From Aquimarina intermedia (GTDB taxonomy: Bacteria; Bacteroidota; Bacteroidia; Flavobacteriales; Flavobacteriaceae), in NCBI RefSeq assembly GCF_008124785.1, contig NZ_VNHU01000007.1, positions 124,001 to 188,000 on the forward strand: a stretch of 64,000 bases of DNA. The letters run 5' to 3'. The position numbers and the translations under genes are program-made. Below the pieces are notes generated by a model. The model was not told where the DNA came from. It searched no databases and worked only from the letters and a program-made list of their open reading frames with translations. Shown piece after piece: positions 27,645-35,654 of the stretch. The first letter of the stretch is position 1; every line of letters starts with the position of its first letter.

Positions 27645-28247
27645 ATGATTCCTGAAGATATTTTAAATGCTGTCGGTGCAGAACTTAAGTCTTTCTCCAA
27701 GGGAGAGCTTTTATTTACAGAAGGTTCTGAACCACTTTTTTATTATCAAATCAAATCAGGAGCAATTAAGATGAATAACTACAATGACGACGGAAAGGAA
27801 TACATTCAGGGGATTTTTGAGACTGGAAAAAGCTTTGGAGAACCCCCATTACTTGCCAAAGTGCCCTATCCTGCAAATGCTGAAGCTATTGTAGAAAGCA
27901 AAATTTGGCGCTTGCCGAAAATAGAGTTTATTTCGCTGCTTTCTAATCATCCTGATATACATATAACATTTACTACATTATTAGCATCAAGATTATATTA
28001 TAAAGCTGTGATGGTTTCTGAGATTTCAAATCAAGAGCCTGAGCATCGTATCTTGAGAATCATCGATTATATGAAGAAACAATCAGGGAATGTTGATCAG
28101 CGAGCTACACAGTCTTATAGAGTAGATCTTACCCGACAACAATTAGCAGATCTAACTGGGCTACGAGTAGAAACTGTTATACGAACAATAAAAAAACTGG
28201 AAAATAAGGGTGAGTTGTATATAAAAAACAGAAAAGTTTATCGTTGA
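27645..28247 (+). CDS. Crp/Fnr-family transcription regulator
   Basis: A 200-residue protein with an N-terminal cyclic-nucleotide-binding fold (ELLFTEGSEPLFYYQIKSGAIK, residues ~22-44) and a C-terminal winged helix (LTRQQLADLTGL and RVETVIRTIKKLENKG). The recognition helix keeps the Glu and Arg of the FNR pattern E-x-x-x-R. The protein contains no cysteine, so it cannot bind an Fe-S cluster as FNR does; a heme/NO-responding DNR-type or ligand-binding type is more likely. An FNR-type box lies just downstream, in front of the membrane protein-globin pair, which is probably its target. Confidence 0.88.
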   Translation: MIPEDILNAVGAELKSFSKGELLFTEGSEPLFYYQIKSGAIKMNNYNDDGKEYIQGIFETGKSFGEPPLLAKVPYPANAEAIVESKIWRLPKIEFISLLSNHPDIHITFTTLLASRLYYKAVMVSEISNQEPEHRILRIIDYMKKQSGNVDQRATQSYRVDLTRQQLADLTGLRVETVIRTIKKLENKGELYIKNRKVYR

Positions 28248-28269
28248 GCTTCTAATTAATCCTAATGTT

Positions 28270-28283
28270 ATGATCTCAATCAT
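28270..28283 (+). promoter_or_regulatory. FNR-type operator upstream of the globin pair
   Basis: The sequence ATGATCTCAATCAT is a perfect inverted repeat around CTCA and fits the FNR/DNR core TGAT-N4-ATCA. Its centre is ~42 nt upstream of the start predicted from the -7 box at 28307, which is the position for activation by direct contact. It sits 22 nt after the Crp/Fnr gene. Confidence 0.6.
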
Positions 28284-28306
28284 AAAATCGTAGCATCCCG
28301 TAATAG

Positions 28307-28314
28307 TACTTTTG
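28307..28314 (+). promoter_or_regulatory. -7 box for the membrane protein-globin pair
   Basis: TACTTTTG matches TAnnTTTG, 20 nt before the ATG at 28335. No -33 TTG is present at the usual distance, which agrees with a promoter that depends on an activator. Confidence 0.55.
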
Positions 28315-28334
28315 AATCATAAAATGATAAAGCT

Positions 28335-28607
28335 ATGTATTCAAAGTTATTAGAAGATTTCAGATCCAACTATATGATGTATGTACCACTCATGATAATT
28401 TTATCAAGCTGCATGGGATCAATCGCCGCGATGTTTATCCTTGGTCAGGAACGTTTGTTTGCACAATACGTCGAACTAACCTTATGTGTAAGTGTATGTA
28501 TGATTTTTAATGCCGCTATACTTGCACAAATGAAAACAAAAATAGTTTTTAACTTATTAATTCTCAGTCTTCTTAGCACCACACTTTTGATCCTTATTAA
28601 TATTTAG
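28335..28607 (+). CDS. Small membrane protein of unknown function
   Basis: A 90-residue protein with about three hydrophobic segments (YVPLMIILSSCMGSIAAMFIL, an inner segment near residues 43-66, and a C-terminal LLILSLLSTTLLILINI). I do not recognise a named family. It is 9 nt upstream of the globin gene and lies behind the FNR-type box, so a role in nitrosative or low-oxygen stress is suggested by context only. Confidence 0.7.
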   Translation: MYSKLLEDFRSNYMMYVPLMIILSSCMGSIAAMFILGQERLFAQYVELTLCVSVCMIFNAAILAQMKTKIVFNLLILSLLSTTLLILINI

Positions 28608-28616
28608 CAGAAACGT

Positions 28617-29018
28617 ATGCAACTGAACGATCTAGAAACTAGAAATGATATCATCAAATTGATAACTATCTTTTATAGTAAAGTAAAAAAAGACAGCATA
28701 TTAGGTCCTATTTTTAATGGAATCATTAACGATTGGGAAAATCATATCATTCATATCGCTGATTTTTGGATTACAAATTTATTTGGTGTACCTGCCTATA
28801 AAGGGAACCCTATTTCAAAGCATATTGAAGTTGATAAAAAACAACATCATACGATCAATAATGAACATTTTGGAATATGGCTAAGGCTATGGATTACAAC
28901 AATAGATGAACTTTTTGAAGGAGAAACCGCAACGCTAGCCAAAGACAGAGCCCGCAGAATGGCTACAATTTTTTTTATTAAGATTTTTGAGAATCAAAAA
29001 AACGTTCCTAAAGAATAA
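28617..29018 (+). CDS. Group III truncated hemoglobin
   Basis: A 133-residue globin. Recognisable elements are the F(Y)xxV start of the fold, DWENHIIHIADFWITNLFG (B-C-E region), YKGNPISKH, then HFGIWLRLWITTIDELFEG where the His of HFGIW should be the proximal heme ligand, and AKDRARRMATIFF at the end. This pattern marks the group III (P-type) family. These proteins bind oxygen and NO; roles in NO detoxification or redox sensing are proposed. It sits in an apparent operon with a small membrane protein controlled by an FNR-type box. Confidence 0.9.
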   Translation: MQLNDLETRNDIIKLITIFYSKVKKDSILGPIFNGIINDWENHIIHIADFWITNLFGVPAYKGNPISKHIEVDKKQHHTINNEHFGIWLRLWITTIDELFEGETATLAKDRARRMATIFFIKIFENQKNVPKE

Positions 29019-29028
29019 ATGGAACATC

Positions 29029-29433
29029 TTATAAATACTTTGCTAATACATCGGTTTCGATCTCGCTATGGGAAGCATGATGAACGACCGTACCATTTTT
29101 TAGCAAGATTAACTGAGGAGATTCATGCATTACATCAAATTCTGACGCTATTTTTGCTGATAAGTCCCGGTGATTCAGCAAATCAAGAAAATATATATCT
29201 GCGGTATTAAAATCTGAAGAATAACTACCTTCAAAGTTTTTGAGGACCATACGGCTAATACCACAACGTGTGGAATGTTTAAATATAGCCTGTAAGCGTG
29301 TGTTCGAATCGACTTTAATGGTTTTTAAGGTCTCATGATCTGTTAAAGGAATCCAAGGAACATCCTTTTTATCCGTATCCTTATTATTCGTCTCTCCGGA
29401 ATCAGAGCCTAAAAATTTGTTAAAAAATCCCAT
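29029..29433 (-). CDS. ytxJ: Bacilliredoxin-like protein (YtxJ family)
   Basis: A 134-residue thioredoxin-fold protein. I start at the ATG at 29433 (MGFFNKFLGSDSGE); the frame opens 11 codons earlier with a sequence that is not family-like. The active-site region reads FKHSTRCGISRMVLKNFE, with one Cys (no CxxC), as in monothiol bacilliredoxins. The cis-Pro region is ESPQLILLKNG. The family removes bacillithiol from protein cysteines, which suggests that this organism makes bacillithiol. It converges on the globin gene, only 10 nt apart. Confidence 0.85.
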   Translation of the reverse strand: MGFFNKFLGSDSGETNNKDTDKKDVPWIPLTDHETLKTIKVDSNTRLQAIFKHSTRCGISRMVLKNFEGSYSSDFNTADIYFLDLLNHRDLSAKIASEFDVMHESPQLILLKNGTVVHHASHSEIETDVLAKYL

Positions 29434-29630
29434 ACGTATCGTTATCCTTTTATTAATTGCCCTCAAAGTTACTTAAATCATGAGTAACTTTATACTACCA
29501 ATCATTAAGATTATACTAAAATTTATTCCGTCAAAAAGTCAGTTAAATCTTACATAATTCTGTCATTTTGACTCTTAAATTTTCAAGGAATACAATTTGA
29601 TATAACCAAGAAAACAATAAATGACAACTT

Positions 29631-32231
29631 ATGAACTTTAACAACTTCACTATAAAATCCCAGGAGGCTATACAGCAGGCACAGCAGTTAGCTCAGAGTC
29701 TTGGGCATCAGCAAATAGAAAACGAACACCTTTTTAAGGCTATTTTTTCGGTAGATGAAAATGTACTTCCTTTCCTTTTAAAGAAACTTAACGTAAATCT
29801 TAGTTTGCTTCAGCAATTACTAGACAGCACCTTAGAGAGCTTCCCAAAGGTAAGCGGCGGAGATACCCAACTATCTCGTGAAGCAGGGAAAACGCTGAAT
29901 GAAGCAAGTATTATTGCAAAAAATATGAGCGATGAATATGTGTCCATCGAACATCTTGTAATTGCAATTTTTAAATCGAAGAGTAAAATCTCACAAATCC
30001 TAAAGGATCAAGGCGTCAATGAAAAACACCTCAAAGAGGCCATTAATGAAATTCGAAAAGGCGAACGCGTTACATCACAAAGCGCAGAAGAGACCTATCA
30101 ATCTCTTTCAAAATATGCCAAAAATCTTAATCAACTAGCTGAAAGTGGAAAATTAGATCCTGTGATTGGCAGGGACGAAGAGATAAGACGTGTATTACAA
30201 ATTTTATCGCGCCGTACAAAAAATAACCCCATGTTAGTTGGTGAACCGGGTGTTGGTAAAACAGCCATCGCCGAGGGGTTAGCACATCGAATCATTGCCG
30301 GAGATATTCCCGAAAACCTAAAGGATAAACAAATTTATTCCTTAGACATGGGTGCGTTAATTGCAGGAGCTAAGTTTAAAGGAGAATTTGAGGAACGATT
30401 GAAAGCTGTGGTAAAAGAAGTAACCACCAGTGAAGGCGACATCGTTCTTTTTATAGATGAAATTCACACCCTTGTCGGTGCGGGTGGCGGACAAGGTGCA
30501 ATGGATGCGGCAAATATTCTCAAACCGGCTCTAGCCAGAGGAGAATTGAGAGCCATAGGGGCGACCACCTTGGATGAGTATCAAAAGTATTTTGAAAAGG
30601 ATAAAGCGCTCGAAAGACGTTTTCAAAAGGTTACCGTAGACGAACCCGATACGGAAAGCGCAATATCAATTCTAAGAGGTATCAAAGAAAAGTACGAAAC
30701 CCATCATAAGGTTAGAATTAAAGATGAAGCGATTATTGCAGCAGTAGAATTATCTCAGCGATATATCACAAATCGATTCTTGCCCGACAAAGCGATTGAC
30801 CTGATGGATGAGGCTGCTTCAAAATTACGTATGGAAATAAACTCCAAGCCCGAAGAGCTAGACGTATTGGATCGTAAAATCATGCAATTGGAGATTGAGA
30901 TCGAAGCTATCAAACGTGAAAATGATGAAGTAAAATTAAAATCATTGAATGCAGATTTGGGTAACATCAAAGAAGAACGCAATGAGATGTTTTCAAAATG
31001 GCAGAGTGAAAAGGAAGTGGTAGATGCGATCCAGAATGCTAAAACGGATATCGAGGAATATAAACTTGAGGCCGAACGAGCTGAAAGGAATGGCGATTAT
31101 GGTAAGGTAGCAGAGCTTCGGTATGGTAAAATCAAAGAAGCGCAGGAATCGCTGGATGAGTTGCAAAGACGATTAGACGAGCAACAAAGCGCGTCCTCAT
31201 TAATAAAAGAGGAAGTGACCAATGATGACATTGCCGAGGTAGTGGCCAAATGGACGGGAATCCCTGTGACCAAAATGTTACAGAGCGAACGAGAGAAACT
31301 ATTGCACCTTGAAAATGAACTTAAAAAACGAGTTGTAGGACAACGCGAAGCGATTCTAGCGGTTAGTGATGCCGTAAGAAGAAGTCGCGCAGGACTTCAA
31401 GATCAAAAACGACCAATTGGTTCCTTTTTATTTTTGGGTACTACCGGTGTTGGTAAAACAGAGCTTGCCAAAGCACTGGCCGAATATTTATTTGATGATG
31501 AAAGTGCAATGACGAGAATTGATATGAGTGAATATCAAGAACGACATTCGGTTAGTAGACTTATAGGGGCACCGCCCGGATATGTAGGTTATGATGAAGG
31601 TGGACAATTGACAGAAGCTGTACGCAGAAAGCCTTATTCTGTAGTCTTGTTGGATGAAATTGAAAAAGCGCATCCGGATACGTTCAATATTTTATTACAA
31701 GTTTTGGATGAAGGACGTCTTACCGACAACAAAGGTCGTGTTGCTGATTTTAGAAATACCATAATCATAATGACCAGTAACATGGGAAGTCATATCATAC
31801 AAGAAAAATTTGAAGCTATTAAAGATATGGACACCGCAATGGAAGGTGCCAAGGTTGAAGTTCTTGGTTTACTCAAACAAACCGTACGGCCCGAATTTCT
31901 CAACAGAATTGATGACATCGTAATGTTTACTCCGCTTACAAAAGCTAATATCAAAGAGATTGTCCGTCTGCAATTAAAGAATGTATCTAAGATGTTATTA
32001 CAACAAAACATAACATTGGATGCTACTGATGAAGCGGTTGAGTATTTAGCTAAAAAAGGTTTTCAACCTGAGTTTGGAGCCAGACCGGTAAAGCGAACGA
32101 TTCAGAAAGAAGTGTTGAACACGTTATCTAAAGAAATCTTATCTGCTAAGGTAACTACAGATAGTGTTATCCTAATTGACGCATTTGACGATCAATTAGT
32201 CTTTAGAAATGAGGGAGATTTGGTTACATAA
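29631..32231 (+). CDS. clpB: Disaggregase ClpB
   Basis: An 866-residue Hsp100 chaperone with all parts: Clp N domain (1-145), first AAA domain with Walker A GEPGVGKTAIAEG (~205) and Walker B VLFIDEIHTLVGAG, a long coiled-coil middle domain (~400-530) and second AAA domain with GTTGVGKTELAKA (~607) and VVLLDEIEKAHPD. The arginine-finger region LARGELRAIGATT is present. It lacks the ClpP-binding tripeptide loop of ClpA/X as expected. It resolves protein aggregates with DnaK. The upstream 160 nt has no clear CIRCE element. Monocistronic, ended by a strong hairpin. Confidence 0.97.
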   Translation: MNFNNFTIKSQEAIQQAQQLAQSLGHQQIENEHLFKAIFSVDENVLPFLLKKLNVNLSLLQQLLDSTLESFPKVSGGDTQLSREAGKTLNEASIIAKNMSDEYVSIEHLVIAIFKSKSKISQILKDQGVNEKHLKEAINEIRKGERVTSQSAEETYQSLSKYAKNLNQLAESGKLDPVIGRDEEIRRVLQILSRRTKNNPMLVGEPGVGKTAIAEGLAHRIIAGDIPENLKDKQIYSLDMGALIAGAKFKGEFEERLKAVVKEVTTSEGDIVLFIDEIHTLVGAGGGQGAMDAANILKPALARGELRAIGATTLDEYQKYFEKDKALERRFQKVTVDEPDTESAISILRGIKEKYETHHKVRIKDEAIIAAVELSQRYITNRFLPDKAIDLMDEAASKLRMEINSKPEELDVLDRKIMQLEIEIEAIKRENDEVKLKSLNADLGNIKEERNEMFSKWQSEKEVVDAIQNAKTDIEEYKLEAERAERNGDYGKVAELRYGKIKEAQESLDELQRRLDEQQSASSLIKEEVTNDDIAEVVAKWTGIPVTKMLQSEREKLLHLENELKKRVVGQREAILAVSDAVRRSRAGLQDQKRPIGSFLFLGTTGVGKTELAKALAEYLFDDESAMTRIDMSEYQERHSVSRLIGAPPGYVGYDEGGQLTEAVRRKPYSVVLLDEIEKAHPDTFNILLQVLDEGRLTDNKGRVADFRNTIIIMTSNMGSHIIQEKFEAIKDMDTAMEGAKVEVLGLLKQTVRPEFLNRIDDIVMFTPLTKANIKEIVRLQLKNVSKMLLQQNITLDATDEAVEYLAKKGFQPEFGARPVKRTIQKEVLNTLSKEILSAKVTTDSVILIDAFDDQLVFRNEGDLVT

Positions 32232-32257
32232 CAAGAATATTTACAAATATTTTTTTG

Positions 32258-32294
32258 AAAAAGGGTTGTAAGCGGTGCGTTTACAACCCTTTTT
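32258..32294 (+). terminator. Terminator of clpB
   Basis: AAAAAGGGTTGTAA pairs perfectly with TTACAACCCTTTTT (14 bp) across a 9-nt loop, 26 nt after the clpB stop. Confidence 0.88.
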
Positions 32295-32319
32295 ATTCAC
32301 TGCAAATTTAGTACAACAT

Positions 32320-32343
32320 AAAATATACCGATTGGTATATTTT
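32320..32343. promoter_or_regulatory. Palindromic operator of the TetR-family gene
   Basis: A perfect inverted repeat, AAAATATACC and GGTATATTTT around GATT (24 nt). It ends one base before the -7 box at 32345, so a bound repressor would block RNA polymerase. The ATACC-GGTAT core is typical for TetR-family operators; the gene 31 nt downstream encodes such a regulator, so autoregulation is the simplest reading. Confidence 0.7.
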
Positions 32344-32344
32344 G

Positions 32345-32352
32345 TATATTTG
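32345..32352 (+). promoter_or_regulatory. -7 box for the TetR-thioesterase unit
   Basis: TATATTTG matches TAnnTTTG, 21 nt before the TetR ATG and immediately next to the palindromic operator. Confidence 0.55.
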
Positions 32353-32373
32353 CATTAGATTCAACAATCTATT

Positions 32374-32970
32374 ATGTTATCTAAAGCGGACCACACCAAG
32401 GATTTTATCATCAAAACCATCGCACCAATTTTTAATCGCAATGGGTATGCAGCTACGAGCATGAGTGATCTGGTCAAAGCCACGGGGTTGACCAAGGGTG
32501 CGCTCTATGGCAACTTTAAAAGTAAGGAGGAATTAGCAATAGCCGCCTTTACCTATAGCATTAAGTCAGTATTACGTCAAATTACAGATCATCAAAATTT
32601 AAGCGACTCACCTATCCAAAAATTATTTTTAGTATCTGATTTTTATCGCAATTATTATGATTTCAGTAAAGAATTAGGTGGGTGTCCCGTACTCAATATT
32701 GGTGTGGATGCAAATAATAAACATCCAAAACTCCTATGTGAAGTACAACGATCTATTGATAAAATACAGAGCAACGTGGTGAAATTAATTGAGCTTGGAA
32801 AATCCAGACATGAGATTAAGCCGACCGTAAATGCAGCTGTCTTTGCAAAAAAGTTATACACGATTATACAAGGCGCCATTTTTATGACGTATACTATGGA
32901 GGATACCTCCTATCTAAAAAGTACAATGGATCAGGTTGATCAATGGATCCATCAAGAATTAAAAATATAA
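32374..32970 (+). CDS. TetR/AcrR-family repressor
   Basis: A 198-residue regulator with the TetR N-terminal helix-turn-helix: APIFNRNGYAATSMSDLVKA followed by TGLTKGALYGNFKSKEELA (residues ~16-55), then a helical ligand-binding domain. A palindrome overlapping its own promoter is its probable operator. The thioesterase gene starts 17 nt after its stop, so the pair is probably one unit, and a fatty acyl compound could be the inducer. That link is inferred from context only. Confidence 0.9.
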   Translation: MLSKADHTKDFIIKTIAPIFNRNGYAATSMSDLVKATGLTKGALYGNFKSKEELAIAAFTYSIKSVLRQITDHQNLSDSPIQKLFLVSDFYRNYYDFSKELGGCPVLNIGVDANNKHPKLLCEVQRSIDKIQSNVVKLIELGKSRHEIKPTVNAAVFAKKLYTIIQGAIFMTYTMEDTSYLKSTMDQVDQWIHQELKI

Positions 32971-32987
32971 ATTATAAAAAAATTAGT

Positions 32988-33470
32988 ATGTCCTTACCTA
33001 AAATATTAGAATGTCAGACAAAAATCCGATTTCAGGATTGTGATCCTTTTAATCATCTCAATAATGCCGCATATATCAACTACATGATTAACGCAAGAGA
33101 AGATCAGGTAGAAAAACATTATAAGCTGGACATTTTTGAAATGGCAAAAAATCATGGCGTCAGTTGGGTTGTGAGCACTAATCAAATCGCATATATGCGA
33201 CCTGCTCTTCTAATGGAAACGGTCACGGTGCAATCACAACTCATTCACTTCAATGAAAGTGAACTGTTTGTAGAACTACGGATGTATAATGAGGATAAAA
33301 CAGAGTTAAAAGCAGTAATGTGGAGCACATTTGTTCATTTTAATTTATTGAAGCAAAAACGTTGGAAACACGATGAACAATTGCACAGTCTCTTTGAATC
33401 TGTAAAAAATCCAACTCCCCAAAGCTCGTTTGAAGAACGAATTAAGAGTTTGAAACCTCAAAAGGTGTAA
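32988..33470 (+). CDS. Acyl-CoA thioesterase, hotdog fold (4-hydroxybenzoyl-CoA type)
   Basis: A 160-residue protein. I start at the ATG at 32988 (MSLPKILECQTKIRFQDCDP); an earlier in-frame ATG at 32943 lies inside the TetR gene and adds unrelated residues. The N-terminal QTKIRFQDCDPFNHLNNAAYINYM is the hallmark of the YbgC/FadM-type hotdog family, with the catalytic Asp in the D-x-D/F-N-H-x-N stretch. It should hydrolyse acyl-CoA thioesters. It follows the TetR gene by 17 nt. Confidence 0.87.
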   Translation: MSLPKILECQTKIRFQDCDPFNHLNNAAYINYMINAREDQVEKHYKLDIFEMAKNHGVSWVVSTNQIAYMRPALLMETVTVQSQLIHFNESELFVELRMYNEDKTELKAVMWSTFVHFNLLKQKRWKHDEQLHSLFESVKNPTPQSSFEERIKSLKPQKV

Positions 33471-33524
33471 CATAGAAAGATTTTATACGTCCTTGTAAAA
33501 CATTGTACTTATTAATCGTTTCTT

Positions 33525-33647
33525 ATGAAAATTATAGCACTTTCAAAAGGATTTTTTAAAATAAGCCCGTATATTATCTTTGTAGCTTTCTTTAGTTTAG
33601 CTACACTTTGTATGATATTGGTTTGGCGGTTTTTGATAGCGTTTTAA
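33525..33647 (+). CDS. Small single-span membrane protein, 40 residues
   Basis: An ATG at 33525 opens 40 codons: a basic start (MKIIALSKGFFKISP) and one hydrophobic segment (YIIFVAFFSLATLCMILVW, residues ~16-34) ending RFLIAF. The frame fills most of the gap between the thioesterase gene and a strong terminator that begins 13 nt after its stop. A signal-anchor topology with basic N-terminus is plausible. I do not recognise a family. The terminator placement is the best argument that it is real. Confidence 0.45.
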   Translation: MKIIALSKGFFKISPYIIFVAFFSLATLCMILVWRFLIAF

Positions 33648-33660
33648 TCTTTAGAAAAAT

Positions 33661-33694
33661 AAAGCTCAATACTGCATAAGCAGTATTGAGCTTT
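33661..33694. terminator. Bidirectional terminator before the CsbD gene
   Basis: A perfect 15-bp stem, AAAGCTCAATACTGC pairing across ATAA with GCAGTATTGAGCTTT. It separates the small plus-strand gene from the convergent CsbD-like gene and ends in T- or A-rich sequence on both sides. Confidence 0.85.
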
Positions 33695-33719
33695 ATCCCT
33701 TACTTTTTTCAAAGTTACT

Positions 33720-33905
33720 TTACATTGTTTCAATTTCTTTTTTCAAAGTGTCTTTGGTTTTACCTGTCTTTTCCTGAAGACGGCCTAACATTTCATCAAA
33801 CTTACCTTCAGAATACTTTACATCGTCATCGGTTACTTTACCATACTTCTGCTTAAATTTTCCCTTGACTTGGTTCCATTTACCCTCTAATTCTGTGTTG
33901 TTCAT
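33720..33905 (-). CDS. CsbD-family stress protein
   Basis: A 61-residue protein of the CsbD family: MNNTELEGKWNQVKGKFKQK with the signature Trp-x-x-x-Lys-Gly-x-x-K, then YGKVTDDDVKYSEGKFDEML and a charged amphipathic end. The family is stress-induced in many bacteria (sigma-B in Bacillus) but has no known molecular role. Size and hydrophilicity are standard. Monocistronic. Confidence 0.9.
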   Translation of the reverse strand: MNNTELEGKWNQVKGKFKQKYGKVTDDDVKYSEGKFDEMLGRLQEKTGKTKDTLKKEIETM

Positions 33906-34006
33906 ACTATTGATTTTAAAAGATTAATATAAATTCTAAATTACAGTAAATCCCTCCAATCCAAAGCCAAAAATTCCTTATACTTGTCTTAATAATCTGT
34001 TACTTT

Positions 34007-35140
34007 ATGCACCAAAATTTAGTAATTTTAATACGTTATTTAGTTTTACTCGGTCTAGTTTTAGCTTTATCCAAATGCAACACTATTAGAACTGCTGAAC
34101 AAAAAAAAGTTTCCATTAATTTCTTGGATGAATTCGTAATAGAAAACGACTCCCTATTTACCAAAAATAAAATTGGCGGACTCTCCGGTCTTGATTATAA
34201 TCCAATTCTTGACAGTTACGTCTTCATCAGTGACGACCCAATATCACCTCATTATTATACCGCTTCCATTAACATCGCTAATAAGCAAATTCAAAATGTT
34301 CGTTTTGATAGTATAATATATCTAAAAAACTTAAGTGATTCATTTTTAGACAAACAGCATTTTGACTTAGAAGGTATTAGGTTCTACAGTACGGATAAGA
34401 TAATTATATCCAGTGAAGGTTCTATTAAGCATAATAAAGACCCGTTTATTTACACTCAAAATATCGCTGGGGATTTTAACGACCATTATATTTTACCTTC
34501 ATATTTTAAACCTTCGAGCAATAGTGATAACCTCCCGAGACACAATGGCACCTTAGAAGCTATAACTTTATCAAAAGACAAAAAAGGTTTGTGGACCGCT
34601 ATGGAACTTCCGCTGGTGAATGATGGAGAAGAGCCTAGTTATGCTAGTAATGGAGCCCCTGTACGTTTTACCTATTTTAACAACAAGACTAAACAAGCTA
34701 CACGTCAATTTGTGTATTCCTTAGATAAACTAGCTAAAGATCCTAAAGCTGAATTTGGAGTTAATGGAGTGACTGATATACTTCAGCTAACCGCTGATTC
34801 ATTTCTAGTCCTGGAGCGTTCTTATAGTGTTGGATATGGTAGACATGGAAATACAGTACGCTTATATTTAGCCCCTATAAAAAACACCACAAATACACTG
34901 GATTTTGTATCTTTAAAAAATAATACATTTAAGGTCGCTAAAAAAACACTGCTTTTTGATTTCGAATCGGTAATGTCAAAGTTAACAGATCAAAGCATAG
35001 ATAATATTGAAGGTATAACTTTTGGACCAAAATTAGAGAACGGAAATCAAACGCTTTTGCTTATTTCTGATAATAATTTTAATCCTAGATCAATTCAAAA
35101 AAATCAGCTTATTGCATTAGAACTTTTATTAGAAAAATAA
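34007..35140 (+). CDS. Phytase-like esterase domain lipoprotein
   Basis: A 377-residue protein with an SPII signal (LVLALSKC then NTIRTAE). The stretches GGLSGLDYNPILDSYVFISD, FDLEGIRFYSTDKIIISSEG, HNGTLEAITLSKDKKGLWTA and DNIEGITFGP are the repeated blade motifs of the 'esterase-like activity of phytase' family (beta-propeller). Enzymatic role in this branch is unproven. It ends 4 nt before the SixA-like gene, so the two are probably co-transcribed; both could act on phosphate esters outside the cytoplasm, an inference from family names only. Confidence 0.8.
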   Translation: MHQNLVILIRYLVLLGLVLALSKCNTIRTAEQKKVSINFLDEFVIENDSLFTKNKIGGLSGLDYNPILDSYVFISDDPISPHYYTASINIANKQIQNVRFDSIIYLKNLSDSFLDKQHFDLEGIRFYSTDKIIISSEGSIKHNKDPFIYTQNIAGDFNDHYILPSYFKPSSNSDNLPRHNGTLEAITLSKDKKGLWTAMELPLVNDGEEPSYASNGAPVRFTYFNNKTKQATRQFVYSLDKLAKDPKAEFGVNGVTDILQLTADSFLVLERSYSVGYGRHGNTVRLYLAPIKNTTNTLDFVSLKNNTFKVAKKTLLFDFESVMSKLTDQSIDNIEGITFGPKLENGNQTLLLISDNNFNPRSIQKNQLIALELLLEK

Positions 35141-35144
35141 TGAT

Positions 35145-35654
35145 ATGAAAAAAATATTTGTTTTACTACTCATTTCGTGCACCTTACTTAGTTGTGGTCA
35201 AGAAAAATCAGATGCAACTACAACCTATATTTTTATTCGTCATGCTGAGAAAGATTTAAGTAATCCCGCCAATAATAATCCAGCTTTGACTCCAGCAGGT
35301 CTGGAACGTGCGCTACGATGGGCACATATCATTGACAGTATTGCAAGTAATGTTGATTTAGTATATAGTACAGATTATGACAGAACAATTTCAACTGCAA
35401 AACCAGTGGCTGATAGATTTGATCTAAAAATTCAAAAGTACAAAGCTTCAAAGTTATATTCTAAAAGTTTTCGGGATAAAACTAAGGGAAAAACAGTAGT
35501 AGTAGTGGGACATAGTAACACTACTCCTATTTTTATCAATAAAATAATAGGCAAGGATACCTATACTGATATTGCGGATGATGATTACAGCAAACTCTTT
35601 ATTGTTACCATGAAAGATGACGAAGTTTTTGATAAAACCTACTCTTTCAAATAA
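35145..35654 (+). CDS. Histidine phosphatase (SixA-like) lipoprotein
   Basis: A 169-residue protein with an SPII signal (SCTLLSCG). The catalytic motif is YIFIRHAEKDLSNPA (Arg-His), with the second His in VVVVGHSNTTPIFINK and an Arg in STDYDRTISTAKPVADR. This is the histidine phosphatase (phosphoglycerate mutase-like) fold of small SixA type. Being a lipoprotein, it acts outside the cytoplasm, so it is not a SixA acting on phosphotransfer proteins. It follows the phytase-like gene by 4 nt. Confidence 0.88.
   Translation: MKKIFVLLLISCTLLSCGQEKSDATTTYIFIRHAEKDLSNPANNNPALTPAGLERALRWAHIIDSIASNVDLVYSTDYDRTISTAKPVADRFDLKIQKYKASKLYSKSFRDKTKGKTVVVVGHSNTTPIFINKIIGKDTYTDIADDDYSKLFIVTMKDDEVFDKTYSFK

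Noticed and set aside
29019..29210. A plus-strand 63-residue frame right after the globin gene
   Set aside because: It lies entirely in the antisense of the bacilliredoxin gene, whose active site and start are clear.
29466..29630. CIRCE-type heat-shock operator before clpB
   Set aside because: I looked for the TTAGCACTC-N9-GAGTGCTAA repeat and saw none.
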